A stretch of 64,000 bases of DNA from Manis javanica (lineage: Eukaryota > Chordata > Mammalia > Pholidota > Manidae). The position numbers were made by a program, and so were the translations under genes. The stretch's first letter is position 1. Each line of letters begins with the position of its first letter. Of the stretch, positions 36,226 through 48,099 are shown piece after piece. The notes beneath the pieces were generated by a model that was given only the letters and a program-made list of their open reading frames with translations, did no database searches and was not told the DNA's origin. The stretch covers positions 110,936,302 through 111,000,301 of the forward strand of contig NC_133164.1 of NCBI RefSeq assembly GCF_040802235.1, given 5' to 3'.

Positions 36226-36812
36226 TCCAATGTCCCTCCTTCAGACTATGAGGACAAGGTGTGCCATCTCCCTGCAGGAAAGAGAGTCCTCGGCAACACA
36301 GTAGAAAATACACTTCTGAGTGTTTAAAAAAAAAACCACTGGAAATGAGAGGCAGTGCTGGGTGAATGGAGCCTAAGGGGTTTGTTTTCTGTGCCTGCTG
36401 TTTTCCTGGCACAGGTGGTGAGGAGCAGGGGAGAGATCAGCCCTTGCCGCCCAGGATGATGATGGGTGCCGAGGGTCCCAGCAGGCCTGTGGGGCGTGTC
36501 TTCCACACGAAGCACCCCCTAGACATCCACACGGTCTCTGGACAAACAGGCAATCACCAACATGGTTTTGTCCTGGCTTTTCACCAGCTGGACTATGTTT
36601 TCTGTTTGCCAAGTTGGTCTCTATCGCCCTGTAGGTTTCAATTCAGGAGCACACTTCTGCTTGCGGCACTTCGGCGGGCTTCATGGACCGACCTAGAATA
36701 TGGTTGTTTTATCTGCCAGATAAATCCCTGGAAGGCTGTGTCAGTACAAAGGCCTCTAACCAGCAAAGCCAAGTAAAGTGAAGGGAAACGCATTATTTTG
36801 TAAATTAAATTT
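36226..36812 (+). repeat. Inverted duplication, arm A
   Basis: 587 bp whose reverse complement reappears at 38238-38825. By eye the arms agree at roughly nineteen of twenty bases, with no large gap. Arm A follows an MLT1 LTR. It contains an open stretch of about 136 codons, but its differences from arm B mostly change the amino acid, so I do not regard it as coding. It is not a repeat family I recognise. Confidence 0.85.
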
Positions 36813-38108
36813 CATCTGATGAGAGGCTCAGAGGAAGGTCTGCTCATGTGTGGAGTTAGACCCTTGCTCCAAGTACAGATAATCCTTAATCATTCAGAGG
36901 AAGACACCCCAAGACAGCCAAAGGATGCAGGAAAGTGCCTAAGAGCAAGGTTATTATGTCAGAACAGAAAGAAAGTATTGTCTTATGATTTCTACCCCAT
37001 TGCTTGTCGATGGCAGGACACACAATTTAAGATGCAGATGGTTGTTTGTATACATAGCTCATTTGGTAAAAACCGAACCTAGCCAACATCAGCATTCCCT
37101 CAAATTATTTTTGAAAGGAGGAGAATATTTTGGGGGTGAGGTGGGGCGGGAATAGTAAGTGAGCAGATCTCTCTCTGGGCATCTGACCAAGGCCAGGCCT
37201 GGGATGGTAGAACTTGAACTGAGAAAAAGGGTCAGTCTCTCGTTGTGGTGCTGGAGTTGGAAAATATATAATCTGAGGACTTTCAGCAGCTATCCTGGCG
37301 CCATGTGGGGAAGCTGGTCTGCAGTGACAGAGAAGGAAGAGAAGAAGCTTCTCCTGAGAGAGGCAGAGCTGAGGTGTGTGTGTGTGAGACAGAGAAGCAA
37401 CAGCCTACCATTACCTGGCTGGCTTCAGTCCTTCCTGAGGCTGGGCCCCCACTCTTCCCTCGCCAAGGTTTTGGGAGAAAAGGTCCTTCAGTTCTGGGCA
37501 TTGTTTCCGCAGCTTGCTAACAAAGCTCCTGTTACTTGTGTGCATGTTGCAGTTGGGGTATTTTTTTGTCATGTGCACCCCACACTTTTAGAGAGCCCAG
37601 GAAAGCTTTCTTCTGGAGATGAGAGCCGAAGCCCAGCACAGGGAAGCCTGCCTGAAGCACCCAGTGGAGACAATAGGAGCTGGGAATGGAAGAGAGCTGG
37701 GTGGGAGTGCTTCAGAAGGACCGTTTGCTGGCTGAGTAGGGACCTGCACGTGCCTCTGCAACGTGCCAGATAAATAGGCAGTAAAATGGTCACACCCTGA
37801 GTCTGGCCATTCTGCTAGCTTGCCCAGCTTCACAGCAATTCTCCTGACCTCTGTGAGGTTGCTTATAAAACCTGCAGGCCACTAGGTGATATGTGTTGGG
37901 TCAAAGTATCTGAGAACCTGAGCTTCTTAGGCCAAAGGACAAAAGTGTACAAGTAACTGACGTGCTCTGGAGGGGCTGCCCCAACCTGCGTAGTCCAAAC
38001 CACGTGTAGTGTGAGCAACGAAGAAGTGGGTGGAGGGGCGACTTAAAAAAAAAAACTCACGTAATAGGAAAGTCCAGAGGCAGGGCAAACTACAGGGCCC
38101 TAGGGTAC
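36813..38108. other. Loop between inverted arms; no gene supported
   Basis: Single-copy-looking sequence. A 204-codon open frame at 37159-37773 (+) exists but shows no family signature, no splice structure and no supporting composition, so I treat it as chance. Confidence 0.5.
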
Positions 38109-38238
38109 AACAGCAGGCACAGAAAACAAAGCTCTTAGGCTCAATTTACCCAGCACTGCCTCTCATTTCCAGTGGTTTTTTTAAAAACACTCAGAAGTAT
38201 ATTTTCTACTGTGTTGCTGAGGACTCTCTTTCCAGCAG
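38109..38238 (+). repeat. Partial third copy abutting arm B
   Basis: 130 bp from AACAGCAGGCACAG to CTTTCCAGCAG, direct copy of 38651-38780 (also 130 bp). It ends exactly where arm B begins, giving a head-to-tail junction. Confidence 0.83.
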
Positions 38239-38825
38239 AAATTTAATTTACAAAATAATGCGTTTCCCTTCACTTTACTTGGCTTTGCTGGTTAGAGGCC
38301 TTTGTACTGACACAGCCTTCCAGGGATTTATCTGGCAGATAAAACAACCATATTCTAGGTCCATCCATGAAGCCCGCCGAAGTGCCGTAAGCGGAAGTGT
38401 GCTCCTGAATTGAAACCTACAGGCCAATAGGGACCAACTTGGCAAACAGTAAACATAGTCCAGCTGATGAAAAGCCAGGACAAAATGATGTTGGCAATTG
38501 CCTGTTTGTCCAGAAACTGTGTGGATGTCCAGGGAGTGCTTCGTGTGGAAGACACGCCCCACAGGCCTGCTGGACCCTCAGCACCTATCATCATTCTGGG
38601 CGGCAAGGGCTGATCTCTCCCCTGCTTCTCCTCACCACCTGTGCCAGGAAAACAGCAGGCACAGAAAACAAACCCCTTAGGCTCCATTCACCCAGCACTG
38701 CCTCTCATTTCCAGTGGTTTTTTTTTAAACACTGAGAAGTATATTTTCTACTGTGTTGCCGAGGACTCTCTTTCCAGCAGGCGGATGGCACACCTTGTCC
38801 TCATAGTCTGAAGCAAGGACATTGG
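38238..38825 (-). repeat. Inverted duplication, arm B
   Basis: 588-bp reverse-complement partner of 36226-36812, separated from it by about 1.4 kb. Homology starts at GAAATTTAATTTAC and stops within GACATTGGA. Beyond that the flanks diverge (arm A side continues GCCCAGCC, arm B side CCTCGATTC). The outer end of arm B (38651-38780) also exists as a direct copy at 38109-38238. Confidence 0.85.
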
Positions 38826-38879
38826 ACCTCGATTCTTAGGTCCTTGCCATTCCTAGACAGGATGTATCACGGTTCCCAA

Positions 38880-39230
38880 ATATTTACTGTCCTTTTGTCT
38901 TAAAATTACACCACACCACCCCCTCATGCTGGACTTGGCCATATGACTTAGTTTGGCCAGGGAAATGTGAGCATAAAGGCTACAAACCATTTCTACACAG
39001 AAACTTTAGATGGTGCTTTTCAAGGTTTCACAATTTCTCTCTTCTTTCTGCCATGAGGTCAGCAGGTTCCAGGTAGGAGATGCCTCCACAGAGTATTCTC
39101 AGAACAAAGACCCAGGCAAAGCCCTTCCATGCTAGAAATGTAACTTAGTGAGAAGCAAACTCCTGTGGTTGTAAGCCACTGGGATTTGTGGCTCATTTGT
39201 TACTGCAGCATAACTGAGCCCCAGCTGACT
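38880..39230. repeat. Probable ancient repeat, family not assigned
   Basis: ATGGCCATATGACTTAG-like text, then GTTGTAAGCCACTGGGATTT, GTGGCTCATTTGTTACTGCA and GCATAACTGAGCC resemble a common mammalian repeat 3' end. I cannot name it. Confidence 0.45.
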
Positions 39231-40059
39231 GCTATATCCTCTGCTGTCTGCCATTCTTGGTATCTCCATTTTGAGCTTGGTCACCAGATAGCTGCAGCAG
39301 TTCCAGGTATTACCTCCTGCATGATGCAAACCAGAAATAGACCCTCTGTTCTAAGTGTTTTCTGTAAGAACAAGGGACATTTCAATGAGACTCAAGAAGA
39401 CTTTCTCTCATGTCTTATTTGCTGCATGAGGACTATGGATACTTGAAACAATGTCTATGTTCAGTTAGAAAGGAAAAGCAGAGGCAGAGAGAGAGGCAGT
39501 GCCCCTGGTCTGCCCAGGGCTCAGGGCTGTGGTCACACAGGGGTCCCTGGAGTGGCCTGATGGTTCTCTGTGCCCAGGAGATTGCTCAACAATAGAACGT
39601 CTATTATTATTAATAGCAGTAACTAAAAATAATCAGTAACGCACAAACCACATGCCTAAATCCTTTCTTCCTCAAATCACATTCCTGTAGAGATGCAGGG
39701 GGCGGGGGAAATTGGGAACGTATGCACTGTGTTAAATATTTATGTATCTAGTTATGCATTCTAGTCACTGAAGAAATAGAAAACATAGACCCAACCCTCC
39801 CAAGCCCTTGCAGTCCAGTTGGGGAGCAAAAAGCATCCTACCGGGACTCCTCAAAACCCGCGTGGCAAGTGTCCCGCCAGAGCAGCAGAGGCGGTAAGAG
39901 AAGCAGGAGCCCAGAGCGAGCGGCCCCTCCCGCGTCCACAGCGGGACGCGGAGGGAGGAAGGAGGCGGGGTCTGTTCTGCTGCATATTTCCTGGCACACG
40001 TACAGCAGGTGCTCAGGAAGCGTTTTCCCGAATAAGCCTCTCTTTGCTTATTTTCACAC

Positions 40060-40720
40060 GGATTGACCTTAAAACAATTTTTGTGTGTGTGTAAAACGTA
40101 TCATGTCAACAAGAGGGTGTATAATGTACCTTTAGAGTTTAAAGAAAAATACAGACTCATGTGCCCACTACCCATTTTAAGACATAAAATGTTACAAGAA
40201 ACACCTCTTACATCTCCCTGCAAGTCCCACCTTCTTGGGAGGTAACCACTCTCCTCAATTGTTTATTAGCCATTCTCTTACTTCACTTTTGTGTTTCACC
40301 ACAAATGTATATATCTCTAGGCAATACATGATTTAGATTTGCCTGTTTTTGAAATTGATAACATGTTGCAGCTTACTATTGACCTAACATACATTTTAGA
40401 GGTGTATTATGTTGATGCATTTAGGCATAAATGCATTATTTTTTAGTAATTAATATTCCATTGTTTGACTACATCATTATCCATTCTATTGTGGATGGAC
40501 CTTCTGGTTGGCTGAATTTTTGTTATTATGAACATTTTGTGTATGTCTCTGATGTACACATGCAAGAGTTTCTCTAGGGCACATGCTCAGGATTGGAATC
40601 GCTGCTTCACAAGGTATGTGCATCTATGATTGTACTAAATAATGGCAGTTTTCTTTCAAAGCGGTTGTACCATTTTACTGTCACCAGCAGTGCTTAAAAG
40701 TTTTTGTTGCTCTGTGTCTT
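40060..40720 (-). mobile_element. Old L1M/L1ME-type fragment, antisense
   Basis: Antisense LINE 3' UTR and ORF2 end: GGAGGTAACCACTCTCCT, TATTCCATTGTTTGACTAC, TGAACATTTTGTGTATGTCT, then GTACCATTTTACTGTCACC. Confidence 0.8.
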
Positions 40721-41039
40721 CCATGCTTGTCCCACAAGGCTTTTAAATTTGTTTCAGTCTGGGCTGTGTGAAATCCCATTATGAGTTTTGACTGTAGTCC
40801 CTCCTTGATTGCTAATGAGGTTATGAATTGCTTCCTATGTTTATTAGCTATCCATTTTACTTCCGTGAATGCCATCTTGAAAAAAATGTTTTATGGTCAA
40901 CTATTTTACTTTTATGGAGTCCTTTTATATTTCATGGCAATGGAGTCATTTACACAGGTTCGACAAAAGCTTGTCCTCCTTTTTATTTTTTAAACCAGAA
41001 TATAATTGAACAAATCGATTGTCCAATCTAGGTCAACCT

Positions 41040-43330
41040 AAAGGTCATCTAGATAAGAGAGGGCAACTTTGTTCCTTTTACTATTTTCTATTGATTAGGA
41101 CCCAGAAACCTTATTGTAAAAGTAGATGTTAGTTTGTGAAAATTCTGTAAAGTTAGCTGTTAGTTTATGAAAAATAATTGCTTATGAGATGCAAAAGATT
41201 TTTGTCTGCTAAAAGAGATAATTCCAAAAGTTATGACTTTTTTTGCCCTGTAGAATATTAAGCCATTTAAAAAATAGAGTTCAGAAATCACAATCTAACA
41301 GTCTTTCCATCTACCCATCTATTGTCTATCACACATGAATTTCCTGTATCTTCCCTTGAACTGGCTTTGTCATTCTGCTAGTTCTCTCATTAATAAATTA
41401 CATAAAACTTTGACACGTGCTCAGTTTGCATTTGAATGCAACTGTGTTTTAAAACTTTTGAAAAGTATACTTGGATATTTCTGTTCCCTGTGTATGTGGT
41501 CCATTAAAATCCAAGCTCTAGGCCACTGGGGATCAAAAAATACCAGCAATTGTATTGCTTGCTCTCTGAGTTCAAGTTTTATTGTCATTTCTGCTCTCTG
41601 AGGAACTGCCTTACTTCCTTGACAGTTCAACTTATATTAAATTTTAAAAAATATTCAGTGTGCTGTATTAGAGGGATCTCTCTGACTATCTGCCATATTG
41701 GTAGAAATGGAAATCCTTCCAACTGACTGTCTATCAGTGAGATGTTCATTATATTTTGCTCATCAAGGCCCTCCTAGAAGATGCCCGTATGCGTTTCCCA
41801 TCACTTGTACTTCCAGTTTGTCTCAGGATCCTCGAGGGTGGGAGGCCAGCTGGGGGAGGAAAAGAGGGGTGTGTTCATTCTGAGCCTGCGTCTGGTGCAG
41901 AGGGAGCACTTGGGCAGCCACGGGTAGCATGTCTAAGGCACAGGAGGAGGGACGAGACAAAGGAGGGAATGGGGGGCAGTAGGGGCGAGGCGTTTCACTG
42001 CCCTGTAGTGGGAGCTGCGGTGTGGCCGGCACTCCTCGCGGGTGAAGAGGAGGGCCGTGCAGGGCTGCATCACAACGAAGCTGCCGCCTCCCCAGCCCTC
42101 AGGCCGGCAGTGGCTGCCCGGCGGTCCCCTGGCTGGAGGGCGCCTCCCCGGGTGTTCCTCCCCAGAGCTGGATGTGCGGGGCGTTCACGCATGCTCTCTG
42201 CGTCCTGCTTGCTGCTGGGGGTCTGGGGAGCTGACTAACAGGCAGACTGATAGAAGGTGTAAGTCCTGGGTGAGGAAATCCCGGGGCAAAATACCTGTGA
42301 AAACTGAAATCACTCGAAGGGAGAAATAAAGTTTAAAATCCATTCATTGCTTACAACCTGCAGTCCAGGGCCTTCTCTCTTTACTGCTCCAGCAGAAGCA
42401 AAAACCAGCCCTTCCCCTCACCTCTCAGGTACAGATAAGCCCTCCCTTGCCCAGGTAGTTACCCATTGATAAGGAGATGAGCTTCTCTCCACCCCTCAGG
42501 AATGATGCAAATGCACTGAAGCCATACTTCTCTCCACCTCTGAACGCCTATTGAGATGCAGATGTACTAAAGCCAGGTGAGATATTCTGGAAATATTAAA
42601 ATTTTACCCACAGAAGGTAAGAACTTTAGGGTTCAGCTTGCCATCCTGACTGTCCAGCTATGAAGCTCTGAGCCTTGATCTTGCCCCATTGCAAACTCTA
42701 GCCAGGAGAGAATGAGATTAAGAAGAGGTAATAATCAAACACTGCCAAACTGAAATTCACCATATTTTAAGCACTGTTTGGGAAGGGATTGGCAGATTTC
42801 TAGGATGGTCCTGATTTCAAATATTCTGCCCCATAGTCGGACTAGTCAGAATTTTGTCTCCATTTCTGAGCTGGAAACTACGTAACTGTACTCAGGTGTC
42901 AGTTCTTTAGAGTCTGGAATCTTCTGTTTATTTACTGGTTAAATCAGCACAGAGAAGTCACCTACCCTCTCAGCCTCTGCCGCCTCCTCTGTAAAATGCA
43001 GAAACCCCTACAGCATGGATGTCTGTCCCTGGTTCTTCAGGGAAGCTCCTCTGACTTATGGCAGCAATACACTTATTTGGGGAGCAGCCCTCTCCCACCA
43101 CAGCCTCCCAATCATGGTGTCCTGGAAGGGGCTGCAGTCAGTTCCTGTTACCCTGGGCCACAGAGGTGGTGGCATATATCCCAAACCAGCTAAAATATTC
43201 CATAATTTTGCCCCTGGAAGTACGGGATTCCTTTCCTTTCTACTGGTGAAACTGGGAAGGTAGTACTCCTCTGCCCCCATCCCAGCTCCTGGCTGCTAGA
43301 TCAGTCTAAGAGAATGAAACTGATGTGTTT
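41040..43330. other. No gene recognised; CpG-richer block 41,930-42,240
   Basis: Mostly unremarkable. The block at 41,930-42,240 has more CpG than its surroundings. The following 42,300-42,720 has an LTR-like look (GAGAAATAAAGTTTAAAATC, then TGATGCAAATGCACTGAAGC) but I cannot confirm ends. Confidence 0.35.
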
Positions 43331-43337
43331 GGCAGCT

Positions 43338-43460
43338 AGAAAGAGAGAGAGGCAGAAATATAGAGACAGAGACAGACAAACAGAGAGAGAGAGACAGAGA
43401 CCTAGATACAGGGAGAGAGTGAGAGAGACAGACAGATACAGGGAGAGAGAAAGACAGGCT
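43338..43460 (+). repeat. Purine-rich (GAGA/GACA)n simple repeat
   Basis: Imperfect GAGAGA and GACAGA units over about 120 bp. It produces spurious open frames on both strands. Confidence 0.9.
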
Positions 43461-43469
43461 GTAGAGGTC

Positions 43470-45495
43470 CCTTTGTGTCTGATCAACTTCGAATCGGGTT
43501 TCTGTCACTTGCAACCCAAAGAATTCTGACAACTCCTAACTGCAACAATTATTTCTAGACTCAATAAGATTATGTAAATTTGTTAAGCTAAAAGTACTAT
43601 GCAAATACATGACAAAATTGTCACAGTGAAGTGGCTTCTGCACTCAGGGACAAGGCAAATAGATAAAGAGACACTTCGTCCGGAATATGTAATTCAGGTG
43701 TGTGTGCAGACTCATAGACACATAAACCCAGAAGAGGACTAAAGTAGCCCTAGGGAGCATGTTTGCTAATGAAGGATATGTCTCATCAAGATCCTTGAGG
43801 CTGCTGGCACTGTGTTCCTCTTGGCGTGTGACCTGTTGACAGAGGCTGAATCCTGCTGCAAATGTAACGTGTGCACTGCTGAGCAGTTCCCTTTGGCAAA
43901 TTCGAACCTGTTATTATTTACTGACAAAGTTTACTAAAGAAGAGAATTTGCTTCAAAGAAAATGCCTACAATTAACTAGAGAAGTTAACTGTCATAGAAA
44001 GAGCATTATTTTTTGCTACATGTATAAGAGGAAGGAGTGGGGTGGCTGCTTATATGTCATTGAAAGTATAGCTAAGAAAAGCAGGAAAGACTGTATTATT
44101 ATTGAGAGCTGGGTATAAACTGCAGATAAAAATATGCTGCTGGCTTCCCTTCCAGGGAGGGTGGGGAGTGAGCAGCCTGAGGTCCAGAAGGTGTGGATGT
44201 TAGGGAGACTTACTGAGTGTGCTGGGCTGCCAATCATCAGTGAAAGGCAGGCCCAGCTCAGTGTGGGACAGGGAGGGGCCTGGAGGCTCCCAGGGAGCCT
44301 CAGCTTGTGGGTCTGTTGCGTTCCTTCCTGCTGTGGGGAAATGGGGGACGATCTGCCAGGTGGCCTGTGACCCTCTCCAGGGCTCCCTGGGGTCTTGTTC
44401 AATTTTAACAAACACACAACCCTGATGTGCTGGCACTTCTGGCAAAAACATATTTTGGCAAATGTGAAATTGCTAATCAAATTAGTAGCATTCTGTGTAG
44501 CATCTGTTCTGTCACCAGTTTACCATCTTCTGAGGACCGTGGTGCTTGAGCACATCCTTAGGCCGCAGCGCACACTCCTTACCCTGGGCTCCAGAGGGCC
44601 TCTGCAGGAAGGAGGGGTCAGGGAGGTGAGCAAGAAGAATGTTCTTGCCCATCCCTTCCTTTTGTTACTGAGGTCAGCACCTGCTTTCCATTCCCACTAT
44701 TTCCACCGAGTGTACCTCTACAACTGAAAGAGTGTTCTGTATTGCTTAAGCCTATTGGTAACTAGTGAGAGAAGCCTAGTTTTATCCATTTGAAACCAAA
44801 AGGAGACTTCATTATAAAGATAGATACCAGGGGTCTCGTAGAACCCAGGACAGGTATGAGGTCCTGCTAGAGTCTCTGGTAAGCGGGACTCAAACATGGT
44901 CAGGATTGGTCCGCGCTGTGCAGCCTGTCAGACTCTCCCCCACTCTCTGTAAACACTTTCTCTTCCTCTGGTTCATGAAGGAAACGTGACTACAGGTAGC
45001 CACGGGCATGGAGGAGCTACTCCCAAATCCACAGATGCTGGGGAGACACTGCGTGCAGGCTGCAGCAGGAGCCCAGCCCTAGGCTGGACCTTAAGGCCAC
45101 AATTGGATGAACACTGCGGTCGGCTGGGGGTGGTCGGGCGTCTGTGCCCGGACCTACACCCGGCGTCAGGATCCTCCTGGAACAGCGGGTGTGGTCATCT
45201 AGCCTGCTCCTGGCCCTTCCCCAGCTCTCCCACCTGTCTCCATGCCCCCTGTTCTTGGATGTTGGCCCTGAAGCTGGGGCCCTGCCGGCACCGCAGCTCT
45301 CCTCCCACCACGTGGGGAGCTGGACTATGTCTACACTGCCCTCTGTTGTCTCCCAGGAGCTGCCACGGGGTCTGAGGACCCCAGAGCTGTCCTGCCCCAG
45401 AGGGTAGATATGAATCCAAATTCTAAATCTTCCCAAAATTCAGACAGCGTGCTTGGGTCCTCATCATTCATGACATTATGAGTCTAACATTATCC
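43470..45495. other. Nothing recognised
   Basis: Short frames on both strands. No domain, splice structure or named repeat that I can support. Confidence 0.4.
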
Positions 45496-45499
45496 TAAT

Positions 45500-45640
45500 T
45501 ATTTATTTACTTACTTGTTTATTGTCTCTTTCTCTACTAGAATTGAATGCCATGCAAGTGAGAACCTTGTCTGTTCTGCACACTGTTGATTTCCCAGGTC
45601 CTGTAACAATGCAAGTAGTGAGGATTCAATAAATACACGT
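45500..45640 (+). mobile_element. L2 LINE 3' end
   Basis: TTACTTGTTTATTGTCTCTT, then AGTGAGAACCTTGTCTGTTC and AGGATTCAATAAATAC match the L2 3' terminus. Confidence 0.7.
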
Positions 45641-45644
45641 ATTT

Positions 45645-47060
45645 TAATGAGTTTCTTTCAGAACAGCAAGTCCTTCATTTAAAGCTTAGAATTCACATTG
45701 AGCAAGGTCAAGTCATCAGCCTTAGAATTGTCCATGTATTATTAATAGCTTTGCTCCACCTTGCATGCCCTTCTTTTTCATCTCTTCTCTTGTACGCCCC
45801 AAGATTCTGTCCTTGCCCCAAGATTCTGTCCTTGCCCCAGCATAGATGAAGATGAGTTACCCACTTTGGGGTTAAGGGGTTCCTTCGGGGTCTGAGACTA
45901 AGGTGGTGAATTCTCGACTTCTAAGACCAAAAGTACCACTTAATGTGTAAAACCAAAAAGTTATGAAGGGGGATGCTATCTAGCATAACCAATTTTTCTT
46001 TGAACCCCCTTCAAAACTGTAAGCTAGGGTGTGGAGAGGACAGTCAGTGGAGAATCAGTAGAGATCACGGGCTGCTTTTGCCTCCACACCGCTTTGGCTG
46101 AGCCCTGAAGGCGGAGCAAGGCATAAAGACACACGCTATTTTTAAGGGCGATACATCATCCGGACCTGAGTGTCTTACCAGCATCCCCCGAGCCGCAACT
46201 GGTGTAGGACAGTAGGGCAGAGATGGGTGGAGAGTGACGGTACCAAAACTCCCTCGGCAGTCAGAAACACGCAAGTCAGCCAAGAAAGGACAGAAAGGAA
46301 ACACTGGTAGATGAAGAAACCTGATCTTGAGGTGACGCATGTGCTCATGAAGACCAGACGGAGGTCCCGACATGATCTCCGGTGCTTCATTGGGGGCAGA
46401 AAGGAAGCCATGACTCAGCAGAGGAAGAGGGCCCATCTGAGGACCAGATAAGACAGAAGACATTTCCATGGACGCTAGACATGAGTGAGACAGATCAAAA
46501 GGCAGAATCAGGCCCCTGAAAGTCAGGATACACCTCCCTTAACTCAGTTACCATCTGGGGAGGAGAGGAAGTGGGTAGGAGAGAGTTTTTAAATAAGCTT
46601 AAATTGTCCCAGTTTTAAAACTGAAAGTGACTATATTAAGTCGCTTCGCACCAGGCAGAAGGGGGCTGCAATATAATTTTTCTAAGTTATAGGAAAATAC
46701 AGTTATATCTTTGCTCCCCAGAAGCCATGATTGTGAAATTTATACTTGCCACAAAACATTAGAGGCCACAGCTTCATTACTACAGACGAGGAAACCGAGG
46801 CCCAAGGAGAAAGCTGAGTGGTCCCGGCAGTGGGCACAGCAGGAGGACAGCCCAGGTCTCCTGGGTCTTGTTTCCAGGACCCAGCACCACAGGGGCTGCC
46901 TTCCTATGTCTATCAAACTCTTGCAGATGAGCTTTACTGATGTAGCAAATGTAGAAAATGCCTAACTTTTTTTTTAAATAGAGCATTCAGTTAAATGTAG
47001 AAGCCAAATTTTCAAAGTGTCTCATGACAGAAAAGTAGCATGGGAAATACATCAAAATAA
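45645..47060. other. No gene recognised
   Basis: A short MIR-like antisense piece may lie near 46,780 (ACGAGGAAACCGAGGCCCAA). Otherwise unremarkable. Confidence 0.4.
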
Positions 47061-47067
47061 GTATCTT

Positions 47068-47200
47068 TGGTTGGTTGGTTGGTTGGTTGGTTGGTTGGTT
47101 GGTTGGTTCGTTCATTCATTGGTTCGTTTGTTGGCTCGTTCATTGGTTCGTTCGTTCGTTCGTTCGTTCTTTCCTTCGTTCGTTCCTTCCTTCCTCTCAT
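47068..47200 (+). repeat. Tetranucleotide tract (GGTT)n to (TTCG)n
   Basis: About ten GGTT units pass into mixed TTCATTCG/GGTTCGTT units, then pure CGTT units, then CCTT units. Composite microsatellite. The long valine- and arginine-rich frames here are artefacts. Confidence 0.95.
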
Positions 47201-47914
47201 TCTCTCTCCCTCTGCCCACCTCTCTTTCTCTCATTATTATTCTTGACACCTTTCTTAGCATAACGTTCCTCAGGGCTGCCTGTAACAATTGCCAGGCAGA
47301 GGAAGATGATCAGAAGAGTCAGCTGGGATAGAAGAGGGTGGCAGTTTAAGCAATGGCTTATGTTGACAAGAGCACTTAGGCAGCAGAGTGGGAGGTGGAT
47401 TAAGGAAGAGGGAGAAGCAGCCCAAATTGCCACCCTCTGCTGATGACGTCCCTGGGTAAGAGGGCAGTACTTCTGAGGCATATCTTTTCACAGATGCAAA
47501 AGACAGCAAAGGCAGAGAGCAGCTGAGGAAGCCAGAGTCTAGCACCATTAGCCAGGCGCTGCTTGCTCAGAGCTGAGGTGACGCTGTTCACTCCTACCCT
47601 GCCAGCCAGGCTCTGGCGTTCCTGCTAGGGCTGACCGCCTTCCAAGTCATCCATCAGATGTCTTCCTGTCTGTGCTCCATGTAAGAATGAGTCTTACTCT
47701 CTCCATCAAGCACAAGTAAACCAGGATCCCTGGGGATTCTGTGGCGTTCCTGCCTTAGGGCCAGTGTTGATTTCCAACACCATCCGTCTGTAAGCTGTAA
47801 CTTGAAACAGGAAGATGAAACTCCCACCTGGAACTGTGTCTGCTCTTGCAGTCCCAGGGGGTTTCAAGGGCAGAAAAGAACAGAGGAGAGACTGTGTGGT
47901 GCACAAATGACAGC

Positions 47915-48095
47915 ATGAGTTTGGATTTGGCAGCCCTGGATTCAAGTTCTGGCTTTGGCATCTCTTAGCTCTGCGACATTGGGCAAGGTGCTGATCATCT
48001 CTGAGACTTATTTTCCATTTCCTGTAAAATTGGGTTTTTGTAAGAGTGAAATTCTTAATACATATAAAGAAGCACTTAATTTCATACAAAATAAA
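47915..48095 (+). mobile_element. MIR SINE, sense
   Basis: CCTGGATTCAAGTTCTGGCT, then GACATTGGGCAAGGTGCTGA and TTTCCTGTAAAATTGGG match MIR. Confidence 0.75.
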
Positions 48096-48099
48096 CATG

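Noticed and set aside
37159-37773. 204-codon open frame in the loop of the inverted duplication
   Set aside because: No recognisable domain, no splice context and no coding-like composition. Length alone is not enough in 64 kb.
43296-43532. Frames rich in Arg/Asp/Glu or Ser/Leu
   Set aside because: Translation of the GAGA/GACA simple repeat.
47012-47331. Long frames rich in Val-Gly-Trp-Leu or Asn-Glu-Pro-Thr
   Set aside because: Direct translation of the tetranucleotide repeat.
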